A DNA stretch of 64,000 bases, from contig NZ_JAHKPT010000006.1 in the NCBI RefSeq assembly GCF_018860635.1, positions 62,001-126,000 on the forward strand. Direction: 5' to 3'. Positions within the stretch are counted from its first letter, which is position 1. Each line of letters opens with the position of its first letter. The notes under the pieces are model-generated. The model did not search any database, was not told the DNA's origin, and was given only the letters and a program-made list of their open reading frames with translations. This stretch comes from Aliiglaciecola lipolytica. GTDB lineage: Bacteria > Pseudomonadota > Gammaproteobacteria > Enterobacterales > Alteromonadaceae. The translations under genes were made by a program, and so were the position numbers. This document shows positions 54,192 through 63,815 of this stretch, piece after piece.

Positions 54192-56135
54192 ATGGGTAAG
54201 TTAAAATGGCTAGTTGCTTGCAGTGCGATCACGGCATTAATTGGTTGTGGTTCAACACCTGTGAAGAACGATACGGCGAGCAATAATCAGTCAACAGATC
54301 TGGTTAAACAAGATGAACAAAACACGCTACCGCAAGATCCTATCTTTTATTTAGATGAAGCTAAACGTGTTTATGCCAATACCGGAGACCAACATCGGCG
54401 TAATCAATGGATAATCCGTGCCGCAGAATCTTATAAACAGCAAGGCGCATGTCTGCAAAGTGAAAAAATTGTACATTTATCTATCCGTGAATTTACTGAC
54501 CCAGCCCTACGCAATCAAAGTCAAATAATTTTAGCGGAATGTGAGTTATCTAAGCCCGCTACTGACTGGCAAAAAATCGCAAAACTGCAAGGCCAAATAA
54601 ATCAAGATATTAGTCATAAGAACCGCGCTCTTCGTATCCAATATGCGCAGTTTGTGCATTTAAAACAATGGCTAAATGCGGCACTATCCTTGAATCAAAT
54701 TGAACCGACAGAACAACAGCAAAGTGAAGATATATGGTATCTGCTGCAAAGACTGAATGAACAAGAGTTAGAGAATGCACTGCGCAAACATGCAGATTTG
54801 TCTGCTTGGTTACAACTGAGTTTGATTGTTAAACGTTTTGGTCTGCAACAAGGGCAATTACAAACTGCCGTAGCCGAATGGCAAACACGTTTTCAAGCTC
54901 ACCCGTTAAGCCTTAATTTGCCTGGTGAAATACAGCAAGCCATGCAGATCAGTCAATTACAAATGCAAAAAATTGCAGTCTTACTGCCGCTTTCAGGCAG
55001 GTTATCGCAACAAGGAGAAGCCATAAAACAAGGCCTCTTAGCCGCCTACTATTTAAAACAGAAATCTGTTTCAAGTGATTCTCAGGATGCTTTTCCAGCG
55101 CTACACTTTTTCGATATAGAAAGTAAACCAATGTCAGAATTAGTGGCAGAAGTTTCTGATTATGATGTGGTTATCGGTCCTCTAGTAAAAGATAAATTGG
55201 CTGAGTTCAGTCAGCTTGCTCCTCCAGAACTGAATATAATTGGCTTGAACCGATTAGACGAAACAAACTTAGTCGCAGAACCTGGAATAATAGATACACA
55301 GCCCATCGATGAAAATCAGAAATTAGCGCTAGCTGAGCAAGCAGCCCCTCCTGGGATTCGAATTTACTTTGCATTATCACCAGAAGATGAGGCGGTGCAA
55401 CTGGCCAACAAAGTATTCAAAACTGGAGCGGTAAGTCCAATAGTGGTAACCCAGCAAAGCGGTGCCCCTATGCGAATGGCCAATACGTTTCTGCAAACTT
55501 GGCAAATTTTAACCGAAGACAATGATGTGTCACCGGGATTAGCGACTTTTACCGATAATAAAAGTATGCGAACCAGCTTAACCTCTTTGCTGGATGTATC
55601 CCAAAGTAAAACCCGCATTGATCAGTTGGAAAGTATCACAAGCGAGAAGATATATTCGGTACCACGAAACCGTCGAGATGTTGATGCCATAGTATTATTT
55701 GCATCTCCAGAACAAACCGAATTACTCAACCCTATTGTTGAAACAAGTTTAAGTCCATTTAATGATAAAGCTGTGCCCGTATATGCTTCATCACGGAGTT
55801 ATAGTCAGAACTTCAGTAATAATACCTTACGAGATCTGCGCAATATCACATTTACTGACATGCCTTGGATGTTGCCTGATGGCGAGCACCAGTCACTTAA
55901 AAATGAAGTTGCTGAAATTTGGCCTAAACAAGACGACACGTTAAAACGTTTATTTGCATTAGGTTATGATGCGTATACTCTGGTACCTTTCTTACCCGGT
56001 TTAAAAGCATTACCACAAGTTTCTATTAAAGGCCTGACAGGAACCCTTTCAGTAGACCAAAATGGCAATATTATTCGTGTACTGCCATTTGGAAAGATTA
56101 CCGAAAACGAGGTTATTTTGCTTGCAATGGATTAA
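54192..56135 (+). CDS. lpoA: Penicillin-binding protein activator LpoA
   Basis: LpoA is an outer-membrane lipoprotein that stimulates PBP1a. The 647 residues from ATG 54192 begin with a signal peptide and lipobox ALIGC, then a TPR-like helical domain (about 40-270), and a periplasmic-binding-like C-terminal domain that starts KIAVLLPLSGRLSQQGEAIKQG and ends RLFALGYDAYTLVPFL and GLTGTLSVDQNGNIIRVLP. An in-frame ATG nine codons upstream is less like the family. yraN overlaps its end. Confidence 0.93.
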   Translation: MGKLKWLVACSAITALIGCGSTPVKNDTASNNQSTDLVKQDEQNTLPQDPIFYLDEAKRVYANTGDQHRRNQWIIRAAESYKQQGACLQSEKIVHLSIREFTDPALRNQSQIILAECELSKPATDWQKIAKLQGQINQDISHKNRALRIQYAQFVHLKQWLNAALSLNQIEPTEQQQSEDIWYLLQRLNEQELENALRKHADLSAWLQLSLIVKRFGLQQGQLQTAVAEWQTRFQAHPLSLNLPGEIQQAMQISQLQMQKIAVLLPLSGRLSQQGEAIKQGLLAAYYLKQKSVSSDSQDAFPALHFFDIESKPMSELVAEVSDYDVVIGPLVKDKLAEFSQLAPPELNIIGLNRLDETNLVAEPGIIDTQPIDENQKLALAEQAAPPGIRIYFALSPEDEAVQLANKVFKTGAVSPIVVTQQSGAPMRMANTFLQTWQILTEDNDVSPGLATFTDNKSMRTSLTSLLDVSQSKTRIDQLESITSEKIYSVPRNRRDVDAIVLFASPEQTELLNPIVETSLSPFNDKAVPVYASSRSYSQNFSNNTLRDLRNITFTDMPWMLPDGEHQSLKNEVAEIWPKQDDTLKRLFALGYDAYTLVPFLPGLKALPQVSIKGLTGTLSVDQNGNIIRVLPFGKITENEVILLAMD

Positions 56136-56481
56136 GCAGCGCTTTTCCAGAACAACAGGGCTGCTGTCTGAAAATCGAGCTCGCCAATACTTGGAAGAAA
56201 ACGGACTCCGATTTTTCCAAAGCAATTATCACTGCCGCACAGGTGAAATAGATTTGGTGATGCAAGATGACCAAGAATGGGTATTTGTTGAAGTGAAATT
56301 TCGGAGTCGATCTGACTACGGTACGGCAGCGGAATATTTTCATGCTGCTAAACGAAAAAAATTTACGCAGGCAGTGAAACATTTTATGCACTTTCACCGT
56401 CTAAACCCCGCAATGGTAGCGCATCGAATCGATTTAGTTGCGATTGACGGGGATCAAATCCAATGGTTTAAGTCGGTCTGA
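56122..56481 (+). CDS. yraN: YraN family (UPF0102) nuclease-fold protein
   Basis: This is a protein of about 119 residues. ENRARQYLEENGLRFFQSNYHCRTGEIDLVMQD, followed by EWVFVEVKFRSRSDYG, is the PD-(D/E)xK-like core (Glu, Asp and ExK present). The function is unproven. The start is probably TTG 56122, with GAGG upstream; the frame remains open to 56062 inside lpoA, but that part is not family-like. It overlaps the last 14 bases of lpoA, as in the conserved lpoA-yraN-diaA-dolP series. Confidence 0.9.
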   Translation: MQWIKQRFSRTTGLLSENRARQYLEENGLRFFQSNYHCRTGEIDLVMQDDQEWVFVEVKFRSRSDYGTAAEYFHAAKRKKFTQAVKHFMHFHRLNPAMVAHRIDLVAIDGDQIQWFKSV

Positions 56482-56508
56482 AAGAAACGCCATTGAAATT
56501 CTATTTAA

Positions 56509-57120
<612 letters not shown>

Positions 57121-57124
57121 CTAA

Positions 57125-57700
57125 ATGTTTACTAAGTCTTCCCGTTTACTGATTCTAATGGTTGTGGCCTCATTGTTTATGCAGGGCTGTGCAGCGCTGG
57201 TAGTCGGTGCAGGTGTGGGCGCAGCTTCAGCAGCCCATGACAGACGCACTTTGGGCACGCAAATAGATGACAAAACCGCCACGGCACGGTTAGCATCCAA
57301 GTTTTCTAATAATTCGAATTTAGATTCTGCCAAAATCGACATAACAGTATTCAATGGCATCGCTTTATTGGTAGGACAAGCACCAACAGAATCAATCAAA
57401 GCAGAGATTTCTACAACCGCACAAACTGTTGAGAATTTGCGTAAAATTCATAATCAAATGCGCGTTGCTGAGCCTATACCCGCCACAGTGATAGCAAATG
57501 ACACTTGGTTAGCCAGCAAGGTGAAAACCGCCCTGATTGGCGATAAACGTGTGGATGGATTAAATATCATTGTCGAAGTTGAAGACTCTGAAGTGTTTTT
57601 AATGGGCTTAGTCGATAGCAACGAAGCGGATATCGCGGTTGAAGTGGCCAGAAACGTAAATGGTGTCGCCCGAGTCATCAAAGCATTTGAATACAAATAG
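57125..57700 (+). CDS. dolP: Division/outer-membrane stress-associated lipoprotein (two BON domains)
   Basis: This is a 191-residue lipoprotein (lipobox FMQGC) with two BON domains: ATARLASKFSNNSNLDSAKIDITVFNGIALLVGQAP across about residues 57-92, and WLASKVKTALIGDKRVDGLNI followed by VEDSEVFLMGLV. DolP (YraP) sits on the inner face of the outer membrane and helps maintain envelope integrity. It starts four bases after diaA. The family is usually under sigma-E, but that promoter is not seen here. Confidence 0.94.
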   Translation: MFTKSSRLLILMVVASLFMQGCAALVVGAGVGAASAAHDRRTLGTQIDDKTATARLASKFSNNSNLDSAKIDITVFNGIALLVGQAPTESIKAEISTTAQTVENLRKIHNQMRVAEPIPATVIANDTWLASKVKTALIGDKRVDGLNIIVEVEDSEVFLMGLVDSNEADIAVEVARNVNGVARVIKAFEYK

Positions 57701-57743
57701 GTATCTTTTTAGATTGGACTCGGGAACCGCTGTGTAAGGTTAC

Positions 57744-58565
57744 TCACTGTAAGTTTTTGGGAAACGAGTCCATATCTTTATATAACCATTTAGCGTCGAA
57801 TAATAAATCATTCACTTTGCTCTGAGCAACGCGTATTTGAGACGGTGACATTTTTTCAAATAATTTAAAATAATGCGCGTTCACTTCAGCTTTACTTTTG
57901 TCTAAAGCACTGTATAGACCTTGCCAAATAGCGGCCTTCTCTAGTTCATTTTTATCCAGATAGTAGCCAACATAAAATTCATATACTGACGGCTGAATAT
58001 CTTTAATTACGTCTGCCTTTTTGAGTGCTTGACGAGCATACTCTAGACCTTGTTCTTTGTTGTATTTAGCGTATCGGGTCATCAACGCAACATAAACATC
58101 TACGTGAACGTCTTTAGCTGTCTCAAAGCCATTTACCATAGACTCCCAGTTGTCGTCATTCTGAGAGTTTGTCCATAACCATAGATTGACTTCAGGACGA
58201 GCTATAGCGCGAGTACTGGCAATTAATTCCTTCTGTATTTCGGGAATCTTTCTGATGGTTATGATTTGTGATTGTTTGTCATCTTTATTTCTCACCGCTT
58301 CAGAAACAAAAGCATCCTCCAGACAACTGCGATACGCATCTAAGGTTTTGAGGGCAACATAAGTATTGATAGAGCTAAGTTGCTCACGTTGACGCGCTAG
58401 ATCTCGAATGACTTCACTGCGAGGTATTGAACACAAGGCTCCGGAATGAGTGTTATCACAGATATCTTTATAGGTATCACAAATTTGCCACATGGAGTCA
58501 TCTGCTACTCCACCATTTTCACAACCGGTAATCAAAATAGTTACCAAAATGAGCCAATAACGCAT
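57744..58565 (-). CDS. DUF2989 family lipoprotein
   Basis: This is a 273-residue protein with a short lipoprotein signal (WLILVTILITGC). The mature part begins with a cysteine-rich head (WQICDTYKDICDNTHSGALCSIPRSEV) and continues as helical repeats resembling TPR (LEYARQALKKADVIKDIQPSVYEFYVGYYL across about 180-210). It matches DUF2989 of Alteromonadales and Vibrionales, without known function. It follows sspB but beyond a terminator, so it likely has its own promoter. Confidence 0.8.
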   Translation of the reverse strand: MRYWLILVTILITGCENGGVADDSMWQICDTYKDICDNTHSGALCSIPRSEVIRDLARQREQLSSINTYVALKTLDAYRSCLEDAFVSEAVRNKDDKQSQIITIRKIPEIQKELIASTRAIARPEVNLWLWTNSQNDDNWESMVNGFETAKDVHVDVYVALMTRYAKYNKEQGLEYARQALKKADVIKDIQPSVYEFYVGYYLDKNELEKAAIWQGLYSALDKSKAEVNAHYFKLFEKMSPSQIRVAQSKVNDLLFDAKWLYKDMDSFPKNLQ

Positions 58566-58611
58566 GTATACCTTTCCTAGAAATGTTGAACTGATTAATT
58601 TTACTAGATGA

Positions 58612-58635
58612 CAAAAAAGGCGCTAAACAGCGCCT
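58612..58635 (-). terminator. Terminator of sspA-sspB
   Basis: On the minus strand AGGCGCT-GTTT-AGCGCCT is followed by T6, nine bases after the sspB stop. Confidence 0.88.
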
Positions 58636-58643
58636 CTTATTGA

Positions 58644-59054
58644 TTATTTAACAACCGTTAAATTGGGTGGTCCTTTTCTCTCAGGCTTAGGTGTCGCTTT
58701 AGGTTTAGAAGCGACTCCGCCTTTATCTCCATCAGTTAAATTTTCTTCAGGAGTAAATACTGTACCAGCACCATTTTCTTTAGCATATATAGCCAAAACA
58801 GCATGAGTGGGCACGACTAATTGCCGTGCAACACCACCAAAGCGAGCTTCAAAACTAACATCTGCATCACCGAGATTTAATTTAACACATGCACCTGGTG
58901 ATACATTAAGAACAATTTGTCCATCATGCACATGCTCCTGTGGCACGTTAGTACCAGGAACAGTTGCATCAACAACTAAATAAGGTGTTAAGTCGTTGTC
59001 TACGATCCATTCGTAAAATGCTCTTAACAAATACGGTTGATTTGAAGTCATCAT
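58644..59054 (-). CDS. sspB: ClpXP protease specificity-enhancing factor SspB
   Basis: SspB is an adaptor that brings ssrA-tagged proteins to ClpXP. The 136 residues have the folded N-terminal domain (PYLLRAFYEWIVDNDLTPYLVVDA, then IVLNVSPGACVKLNLGD and FEARFGGV), a flexible linker, and the ClpX-binding C-terminal tail GPPNLTVVK. It is 19 bases downstream of sspA, the conserved order. Confidence 0.96.
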   Translation of the reverse strand: MMTSNQPYLLRAFYEWIVDNDLTPYLVVDATVPGTNVPQEHVHDGQIVLNVSPGACVKLNLGDADVSFEARFGGVARQLVVPTHAVLAIYAKENGAGTVFTPEENLTDGDKGGVASKPKATPKPERKGPPNLTVVK

Positions 59055-59073
59055 AATATGCTACCTAAACCAC

Positions 59074-59706
59074 TTATAGTGGATCGTGTATCTCTCTTTC
59101 TTGATCAGTCAACGAAGCTTTAAAGGAGCTACGAGCAAATATGCGATTCATATAGGCTAATACTTCTTTACTGCCAGTACCGGTTAATTCGATACCAAGT
59201 GCAGGCAACCTCCACAATAGCGGAGCTAAGTAACAGTCAACCAAACTAAACTCTTCGCTCATAAAGAATGGAGTTTCAGCAAATAATGGAGCTAGGCTAA
59301 GTAACGCTTCGCGCAATTCGTTGCGTGCTGCATCCAAATCACCTTTACCAGAAAGAATCTTTTCAGCAACTGAATACCAATCTTGTTCTATACGGTGCAT
59401 CATCAAACGACTTTGGCCGCGAGAAACAGGATAAACTGGCATAAGAGGAGGATGTGGGAAACGCTCATCCAAGTATTCCATAATAATATGGGACTTGTAC
59501 AAAACAAGTTCTCTATCGACCAGCGTAGGCACTGTGCCATAGGGATTTAAATCAAGTAAATCTTCAGGAAGGTTGGTTGGATCAGTATAGCTGATTTCAA
59601 CACCCACTCCTTTTTCCGCAAGTACAATACGCACTTGGTGACTGTAAATATCACTTGTGTCTGAGAACAACGTCATGATTGAACGTTTATTCGCGGCTAC
59701 AGCCAT
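59074..59706 (-). CDS. sspA: Stringent starvation protein A
   Basis: SspA binds RNA polymerase and alters transcription in stationary phase and acid stress. The 210 residues have a glutathione-transferase fold without catalytic residues: MTLFSDTSDIYSHQVRIVLAEKG, DLNPYGTVPTLVDRELVLY, IIMEYLDERFPHPPLMPVYP and the C-terminal LPALGIELTGTGSKEVLAYM. The start may be at the ATG encoding MTLFS or ten codons earlier. It lies downstream of petC beyond a terminator. Confidence 0.95.
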   Translation of the reverse strand: MAVAANKRSIMTLFSDTSDIYSHQVRIVLAEKGVGVEISYTDPTNLPEDLLDLNPYGTVPTLVDRELVLYKSHIIMEYLDERFPHPPLMPVYPVSRGQSRLMMHRIEQDWYSVAEKILSGKGDLDAARNELREALLSLAPLFAETPFFMSEEFSLVDCYLAPLLWRLPALGIELTGTGSKEVLAYMNRIFARSSFKASLTDQEREIHDPL

Positions 59707-59804
59707 TAACTATCCTCCAGAATCAACAAAACAGGTCAACCAATTCTTTGTTTTAAACCACAAAATTGATTGGCTGCCTAACACCGCCAAGGTATTAGAC
59801 TCAT

Positions 59805-59831
59805 TAAAAAAAGGGGCAGACTCGCCCCTTT
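59805..59831 (-). terminator. Terminator of petABC
   Basis: On the minus strand AAGGGGC-GAGTCT-GCCCCTT is followed by T5-T7, 28 bases after the petC stop. Confidence 0.85.
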
Positions 59832-59858
59832 TCGGATTATACCTTAATTTTGGGTGAA

Positions 59859-60593
59859 TTAGTGAACATCACGCCAATATTCTTTCTTAAGTAAGTAAAC
59901 AAAGATAAACAACACAACGATGAAGGCAAGAACCCATCTACCAGTCGCTTCAAGATTCAAACGACCAGGCTCACCAACATAGACAAGGTAATGGACTAAG
60001 TCACCCACAGCCTTATCGTATTCTTCAGCGTTAAGCTCGCCATTACCATCAGTTTTAATGCCAACGTAAACTTCTTTCATTTCACCGTCGATCATTCGTT
60101 CTTCATGGGTTTCACGCGGTGTACCTTGCAATTCTTGCAATACGTGAGGCATACCTACATCAGGGAAACGCTTATTGTTAACCCCAAAGGTTTTGCTTTC
60201 GTCTACGTAGAAAGTACGCAAATAAGTATACAACCAGTCGGCACCTCTCACCCGCGCTACTAACGTCAGGTCAGGTGGTGGAGCGCCAAACCATTTAGCG
60301 GCATTCTCAGCAGGAATAGCACTTTTTATATGGTCAGATACTTTTTCACCGGTGAACTGCAAATATTCCTGTCCCAATTCATTAGGAATCCCTAAATCTT
60401 TGAAACTGCGCTCATAACGTTGGTACTGCATGTTATGACAACCTAAGCAGTAGTTATTGAACAACTTAGCACCATTTTGTAATGCTGCTTTGTCGTTCAA
60501 ATCAATATCTATATGGTCGTTTTCGATTCCACCACCGGCTGCACCAGCAAGTCCCGAAAACAATAAAGTTAACACTAATACAAACTTTTTCAT
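59859..60593 (-). CDS. petC: Ubiquinol-cytochrome c reductase, cytochrome c1
   Basis: This is the 244-residue haem c1 subunit of the bc1 complex. It has a signal peptide (LVLTLLFSGLAGAAGG), the haem site NYCLGCHNMQYQRY, the axial-ligand region around FPDVGMPHVL, and a C-terminal membrane anchor (WVLAFIVVLFIFVYLLKKEYW). Its ATG overlaps the petB stop by four bases, so translation is coupled. Confidence 0.96.
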   Translation of the reverse strand: MKKFVLVLTLLFSGLAGAAGGGIENDHIDIDLNDKAALQNGAKLFNNYCLGCHNMQYQRYERSFKDLGIPNELGQEYLQFTGEKVSDHIKSAIPAENAAKWFGAPPPDLTLVARVRGADWLYTYLRTFYVDESKTFGVNNKRFPDVGMPHVLQELQGTPRETHEERMIDGEMKEVYVGIKTDGNGELNAEEYDKAVGDLVHYLVYVGEPGRLNLEATGRWVLAFIVVLFIFVYLLKKEYWRDVH

Positions 60594-61858
60594 TTCGTGA
60601 TCCTCTCTGGTACCGGCTTAGTATTCTCATTTCTGCTGTAAATAAACATTAAAACGAAGAATCCAAAGTACATGATAGTTGCGATTCGAGACGCAATTAT
60701 TTTCCAATTTTCTTGTGGTGTACCACCTAAGTAACCTAAGAAGATAAACACGGCTGCAAATACCAATAGATTCCAGCGATGTAAACCACAACGATAACGC
60801 CAAGATTTCACTTTACCGCGGTCAATCCAAGGTAGTAAGAACAAAGCAATGATTGCAGCGAACATACCGATAACACCACCGAGCTTATCTGGAACGGCTT
60901 TTAAGATTGCGTAGAAGGGTGTGAAATACCAAACAGGGAAAATATGTTCAGGAGTTTTCAACGGGTTAGCAATTTCAAAGTTAGGATGTTCTAGGAAGTA
61001 CCCACCCATTCCAGGTGCGAAGAACATGATGTAACAGAAGATAAATAAGAATGCAGCAAATGCAACCATGTCTTTCAACACAATATGTGGGAAGAAAGGT
61101 ACTACGTCATCAATGATGTCGTATTTTTTAGTGTAGTATTCGTGCATTTCAAATTTGGTTTTTTGATCTTCAGTCAATGAACCTTTTTTGCGCTTAACTT
61201 CAACGCCATCAGGGTTATTTGAACCTACTTCATGCAACGCAACTATGTGTAAGAACACTAGAATGACGATGACCAGTGGCAATGCAATAACATGCAAGGC
61301 GAAGAATCTATTGAGGGTAGCACCAGAGATAACGTAGTCCCCTTGAATCCATTCAACTAAGTCTGGACCAATCACAGGGATTGCACTAAACAAGGATACA
61401 ATTACCTGCGCACCCCAGTAGGACATTTGTCCCCAAGGAAGTACGTAACCCATGAAGGCTTCAGCCATTAGCGCAAGGTAAATGAACATACCAAACAACC
61501 ACAGTAGTTCACGAGGCTTTTGGTAAGAGCCGTACATCATTCCGCGGAACATGTGCAAATACACCACGATAAAGAAAGCCGAAGCCCCTGTAGAGTGCAT
61601 GTATCTAAGTACGTCTCCGTAAGGCACATCACGCATGATGTATTCTACAGAAGCAAAAGCACCTTCAGATGAAGGTACAAAATTCATGGTTAGCCACACA
61701 CCGGTGACAATTTGGTTTATCAGTACAATTGTGGCCAAGAAGCCAAATATATACCAAAAATTCATATTTTTTGGTGCAGGGTATTGAATCGCGTGCATGT
61801 TAGCAACGCGCATCATCGGAATACGATATTCAATCCAATCTAAAAGACTTTTAAACAT
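60590..61858 (-). CDS. petB: Ubiquinol-cytochrome c reductase, cytochrome b
   Basis: This is the 422-residue membrane subunit carrying two b haems and the quinol sites. Visible are the eight-helix core, MHSTGASAFFIVVYLHMFRGM and FALHVIALPLVIVILVFLH with the haem histidines, GYVLPWGQMSYWGAQVIVSL, and the PEHIFPVWYFTPFYAIL motif with the catalytic PEW-like segment (here PVWY). The start at 61858 has GGGGG upstream; the longer frame overlaps petA. It is the second gene of petABC. Confidence 0.96.
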   Translation of the reverse strand: MFKSLLDWIEYRIPMMRVANMHAIQYPAPKNMNFWYIFGFLATIVLINQIVTGVWLTMNFVPSSEGAFASVEYIMRDVPYGDVLRYMHSTGASAFFIVVYLHMFRGMMYGSYQKPRELLWLFGMFIYLALMAEAFMGYVLPWGQMSYWGAQVIVSLFSAIPVIGPDLVEWIQGDYVISGATLNRFFALHVIALPLVIVILVFLHIVALHEVGSNNPDGVEVKRKKGSLTEDQKTKFEMHEYYTKKYDIIDDVVPFFPHIVLKDMVAFAAFLFIFCYIMFFAPGMGGYFLEHPNFEIANPLKTPEHIFPVWYFTPFYAILKAVPDKLGGVIGMFAAIIALFLLPWIDRGKVKSWRYRCGLHRWNLLVFAAVFIFLGYLGGTPQENWKIIASRIATIMYFGFFVLMFIYSRNENTKPVPERITK

Positions 61859-61859
61859 C

Positions 61860-62495
61860 TTATGCTGCCCCCTCGGCTTCTGAACCGATAATAACGGTAT
61901 TGTCATCAACATACTGATAAGGCGGAACAACCAAATTCAGTGGTGCAGGTACTCCATCAAACACGCGGCCAGCCATATCAAATTTGGAACCATGACAAGG
62001 GCAGAAGAATCCCTCGTCTACGCCTTCAACGTATTCGGCAAATGCGCCGTCAGCCAAATGCTGTGGAGAGCATCCAAGATGCGTACAAATGCCCACGAGT
62101 ATTAGGTATTCTTCCTTCAGAGAACGGTAACGATTTTTAGCAAAAGCAGGTTGTTGCTCTTGCTCAGAATCTGGATCTTTGAGTATATCTTCGTGTTTTG
62201 CCAGTGAAGCTAGCAGTTCTGGCGTCCGCCTTACAACCCAAACTGGTTTACTTCTCCAGATAACACGGATCATTTGCCCCGGCTGAATTTTACCAATGTC
62301 AATTTGCACATCAGCTCCAGCGGCTTTCGCCCTTTCACTCGGGTTCCAAGAACCAATAAAAGGTACTGCGACACCTGCAACGCCTGCTGCACCCACCACT
62401 GATGTAGCTACAGTGAGGAATCGGCGTCTAGGGTTGTCTTGGGGCTGATTGTCATTCTTTGACGAATCATTTGTATCGACAGACACATTGCTCAT
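61860..62495 (-). CDS. petA: Ubiquinol-cytochrome c reductase, Rieske iron-sulfur subunit
   Basis: This is a 211-residue Rieske protein. The N-terminus has a twin-arginine signal anchor (RRRFLTVATSVVGAAGVAG), and the 2Fe-2S ligands are in GICTHLGCSPQHL and FFCPCHGSKFD. GGAG eight bases before the ATG. It is the first gene of petABC, which passes electrons from ubiquinol to cytochrome c in the inner membrane. Confidence 0.97.
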   Translation of the reverse strand: MSNVSVDTNDSSKNDNQPQDNPRRRFLTVATSVVGAAGVAGVAVPFIGSWNPSERAKAAGADVQIDIGKIQPGQMIRVIWRSKPVWVVRRTPELLASLAKHEDILKDPDSEQEQQPAFAKNRYRSLKEEYLILVGICTHLGCSPQHLADGAFAEYVEGVDEGFFCPCHGSKFDMAGRVFDGVPAPLNLVVPPYQYVDDNTVIIGSEAEGAA

Positions 62496-62797
62496 CCACT
62501 CTTCTCCAAGTTCGGATTTAGTGATACTTCTTGAACATAACTAGTTGGTTCCGATAGCGATTTGCTAGCAGCTAACTGTCACAAGAAATTACGGTTTTGT
62601 TGAATTTATCTATTAACATGAAATGATAAAAGAAAACCCCTAATAAAGACAAGGAATTAAGTAAATAAACCTATGTTTTGTGGGATTAATTTGTCTTAGG
62701 ACAACTCAATCAAATTTAATAGACATAAAAACATCAAATTTTTAACAATAAAAAACCCAGCGTTGCTGGGTTTTTTGAAATATTCGTAACGTAAAAA
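62496..62797. other. Intergenic region between petA and rpsI
   Basis: About 300 AT-rich bases hold the petABC promoter on the minus strand (no single promoter stands out) and, at 62751-62776, the rpsI terminator. I see no small gene here. Confidence 0.5.
62751..62776. terminator. Terminator after rplM-rpsI
   Basis: AAAAACCCAGC and GCTGGGTTTTTT pair with a three-base loop and carry A and T runs on the two sides, 22 bases after the rpsI stop on the minus strand. Confidence 0.9.
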
Positions 62798-63190
62798 TTA
62801 ACGTTTTGAGTATTGAGGACGCTTACGCGCTTTATGAAGACCCACTTTCTTACGTTCAACTTTACGTGCATCACGAGTTACGAACCCGGCTTTACGAAGA
62901 GCTGGACGAAGTGTTTCGTCATATTCCATCAAAGCACGAGTAATACCGTGACGGATTGCGCCAGCTTGACCACTAATACCACCACCGGCTACGGTGACGT
63001 ATAGGTCAAATTTATCAGTCATTTCAACTAGCTCAAGTGGCTGACGAACAACCATGCGTGCTGTTTCACGACCAAAGAAAACATCCAAAGGACGTTTGTT
63101 AACTACAATGTTGCCACTACCTGGACGTAGAAAAACACGAGCGGTAGAGCTTTTGCGACGGCCAGTGCCGTAGTATTGAGTATCTGCCAT
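62798..63190 (-). CDS. rpsI: 30S ribosomal protein S9
   Basis: S9 has 130 residues, the same as E. coli. It begins [20 protein letters not shown] and has [21 protein letters not shown] and the C-terminal tail [19 protein letters not shown] that reaches toward the P-site tRNA. It lies 12 bases after rplM in the conserved rplM-rpsI operon. Confidence 0.98.
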   Translation of the reverse strand: MADTQYYGTGRRKSSTARVFLRPGSGNIVVNKRPLDVFFGRETARMVVRQPLELVEMTDKFDLYVTVAGGGISGQAGAIRHGITRALMEYDETLRPALRKAGFVTRDARKVERKKVGLHKARKRPQYSKR

Positions 63191-63202
63191 TTTTCTCGCT
63201 CC

Positions 63203-63631
63203 TTAAATGTCTAGAACTTGAGGCTGTTGAGCAGCATGTGAATGCTCAGTACCAGCGTACACTTTCATTTTGCGGAACATAGCACGTCCAAGAGGACCTT
63301 TAGGCAACATACCTTTTACCGCTTTCTCAATGATCATTTCAGGCTTGTGAGCTTGAAGTTTCTCAAATGTTGTATCTTTCAATCCACCTGGGTAACCAGT
63401 GTAGGAATAATAGATTTTGTTCTGTGCCTTACGGCCAGTAACAGTTACTTTTTCAGCATTGATTACGATAATGTAATCACCAGTGTCAACATGAGGTGTG
63501 TACTCTGGCTTATGCTTACCGCGTAAACGTATCGCGATCTCTGTGGCCAAACGGCCTAGTGTTTTGTCTGCGGCGTCAACCACATACCAGTCGCGTTTTA
63601 CCGTCTCTGGTTTTGCAACAAAAGTTTTCAT
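63203..63631 (-). CDS. rplM: 50S ribosomal protein L13
   Basis: L13 has 142 residues, equal to E. coli. It has [41 protein letters not shown], and [20 protein letters not shown]. It is the first gene of the rplM-rpsI operon. No strong ribosome site is visible (GGGT nine bases upstream); L13 operons in other gammaproteobacteria have a structured leader used for autoregulation. Confidence 0.98.
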   Translation of the reverse strand: MKTFVAKPETVKRDWYVVDAADKTLGRLATEIAIRLRGKHKPEYTPHVDTGDYIIVINAEKVTVTGRKAQNKIYYSYTGYPGGLKDTTFEKLQAHKPEMIIEKAVKGMLPKGPLGRAMFRKMKVYAGTEHSHAAQQPQVLDI

Positions 63632-63809
63632 TTTAAAATACCCGAAATATATAAATTGTTACTGGTTAATTTTCTGCTCTAGCCAAATATCCGATGTTTA
63701 ACATCTTATATTCAACAATCCAGAAAACCTCTTAAATCAACATATTGACCCCTTCGAGTCGATTGATTCTTCCACTTTCCCAAAGTGGGCGTAACTGGGC
63801 AGGGCGCGA

Positions 63810-63815
63810 ATTATA
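63810..63815 (-). promoter_or_regulatory. Likely promoter -10 element of rplM-rpsI
   Basis: On the minus strand TGTATAAT is followed by a GC-rich discriminator (TCGCGCCC), typical of stringently controlled ribosomal promoters. No good -35 lies 16-18 bases upstream. The transcript leader would be about 170 bases. The rest of the gap up to 64000 shows no gene I can support. Confidence 0.5.

Noticed and set aside
57717-57771. GGACTCG/CGAGTCC inverted repeat after dolP as a terminator
   Set aside because: The loop is over 40 bases, there is no T run, and the right arm lies inside the DUF2989 coding region.
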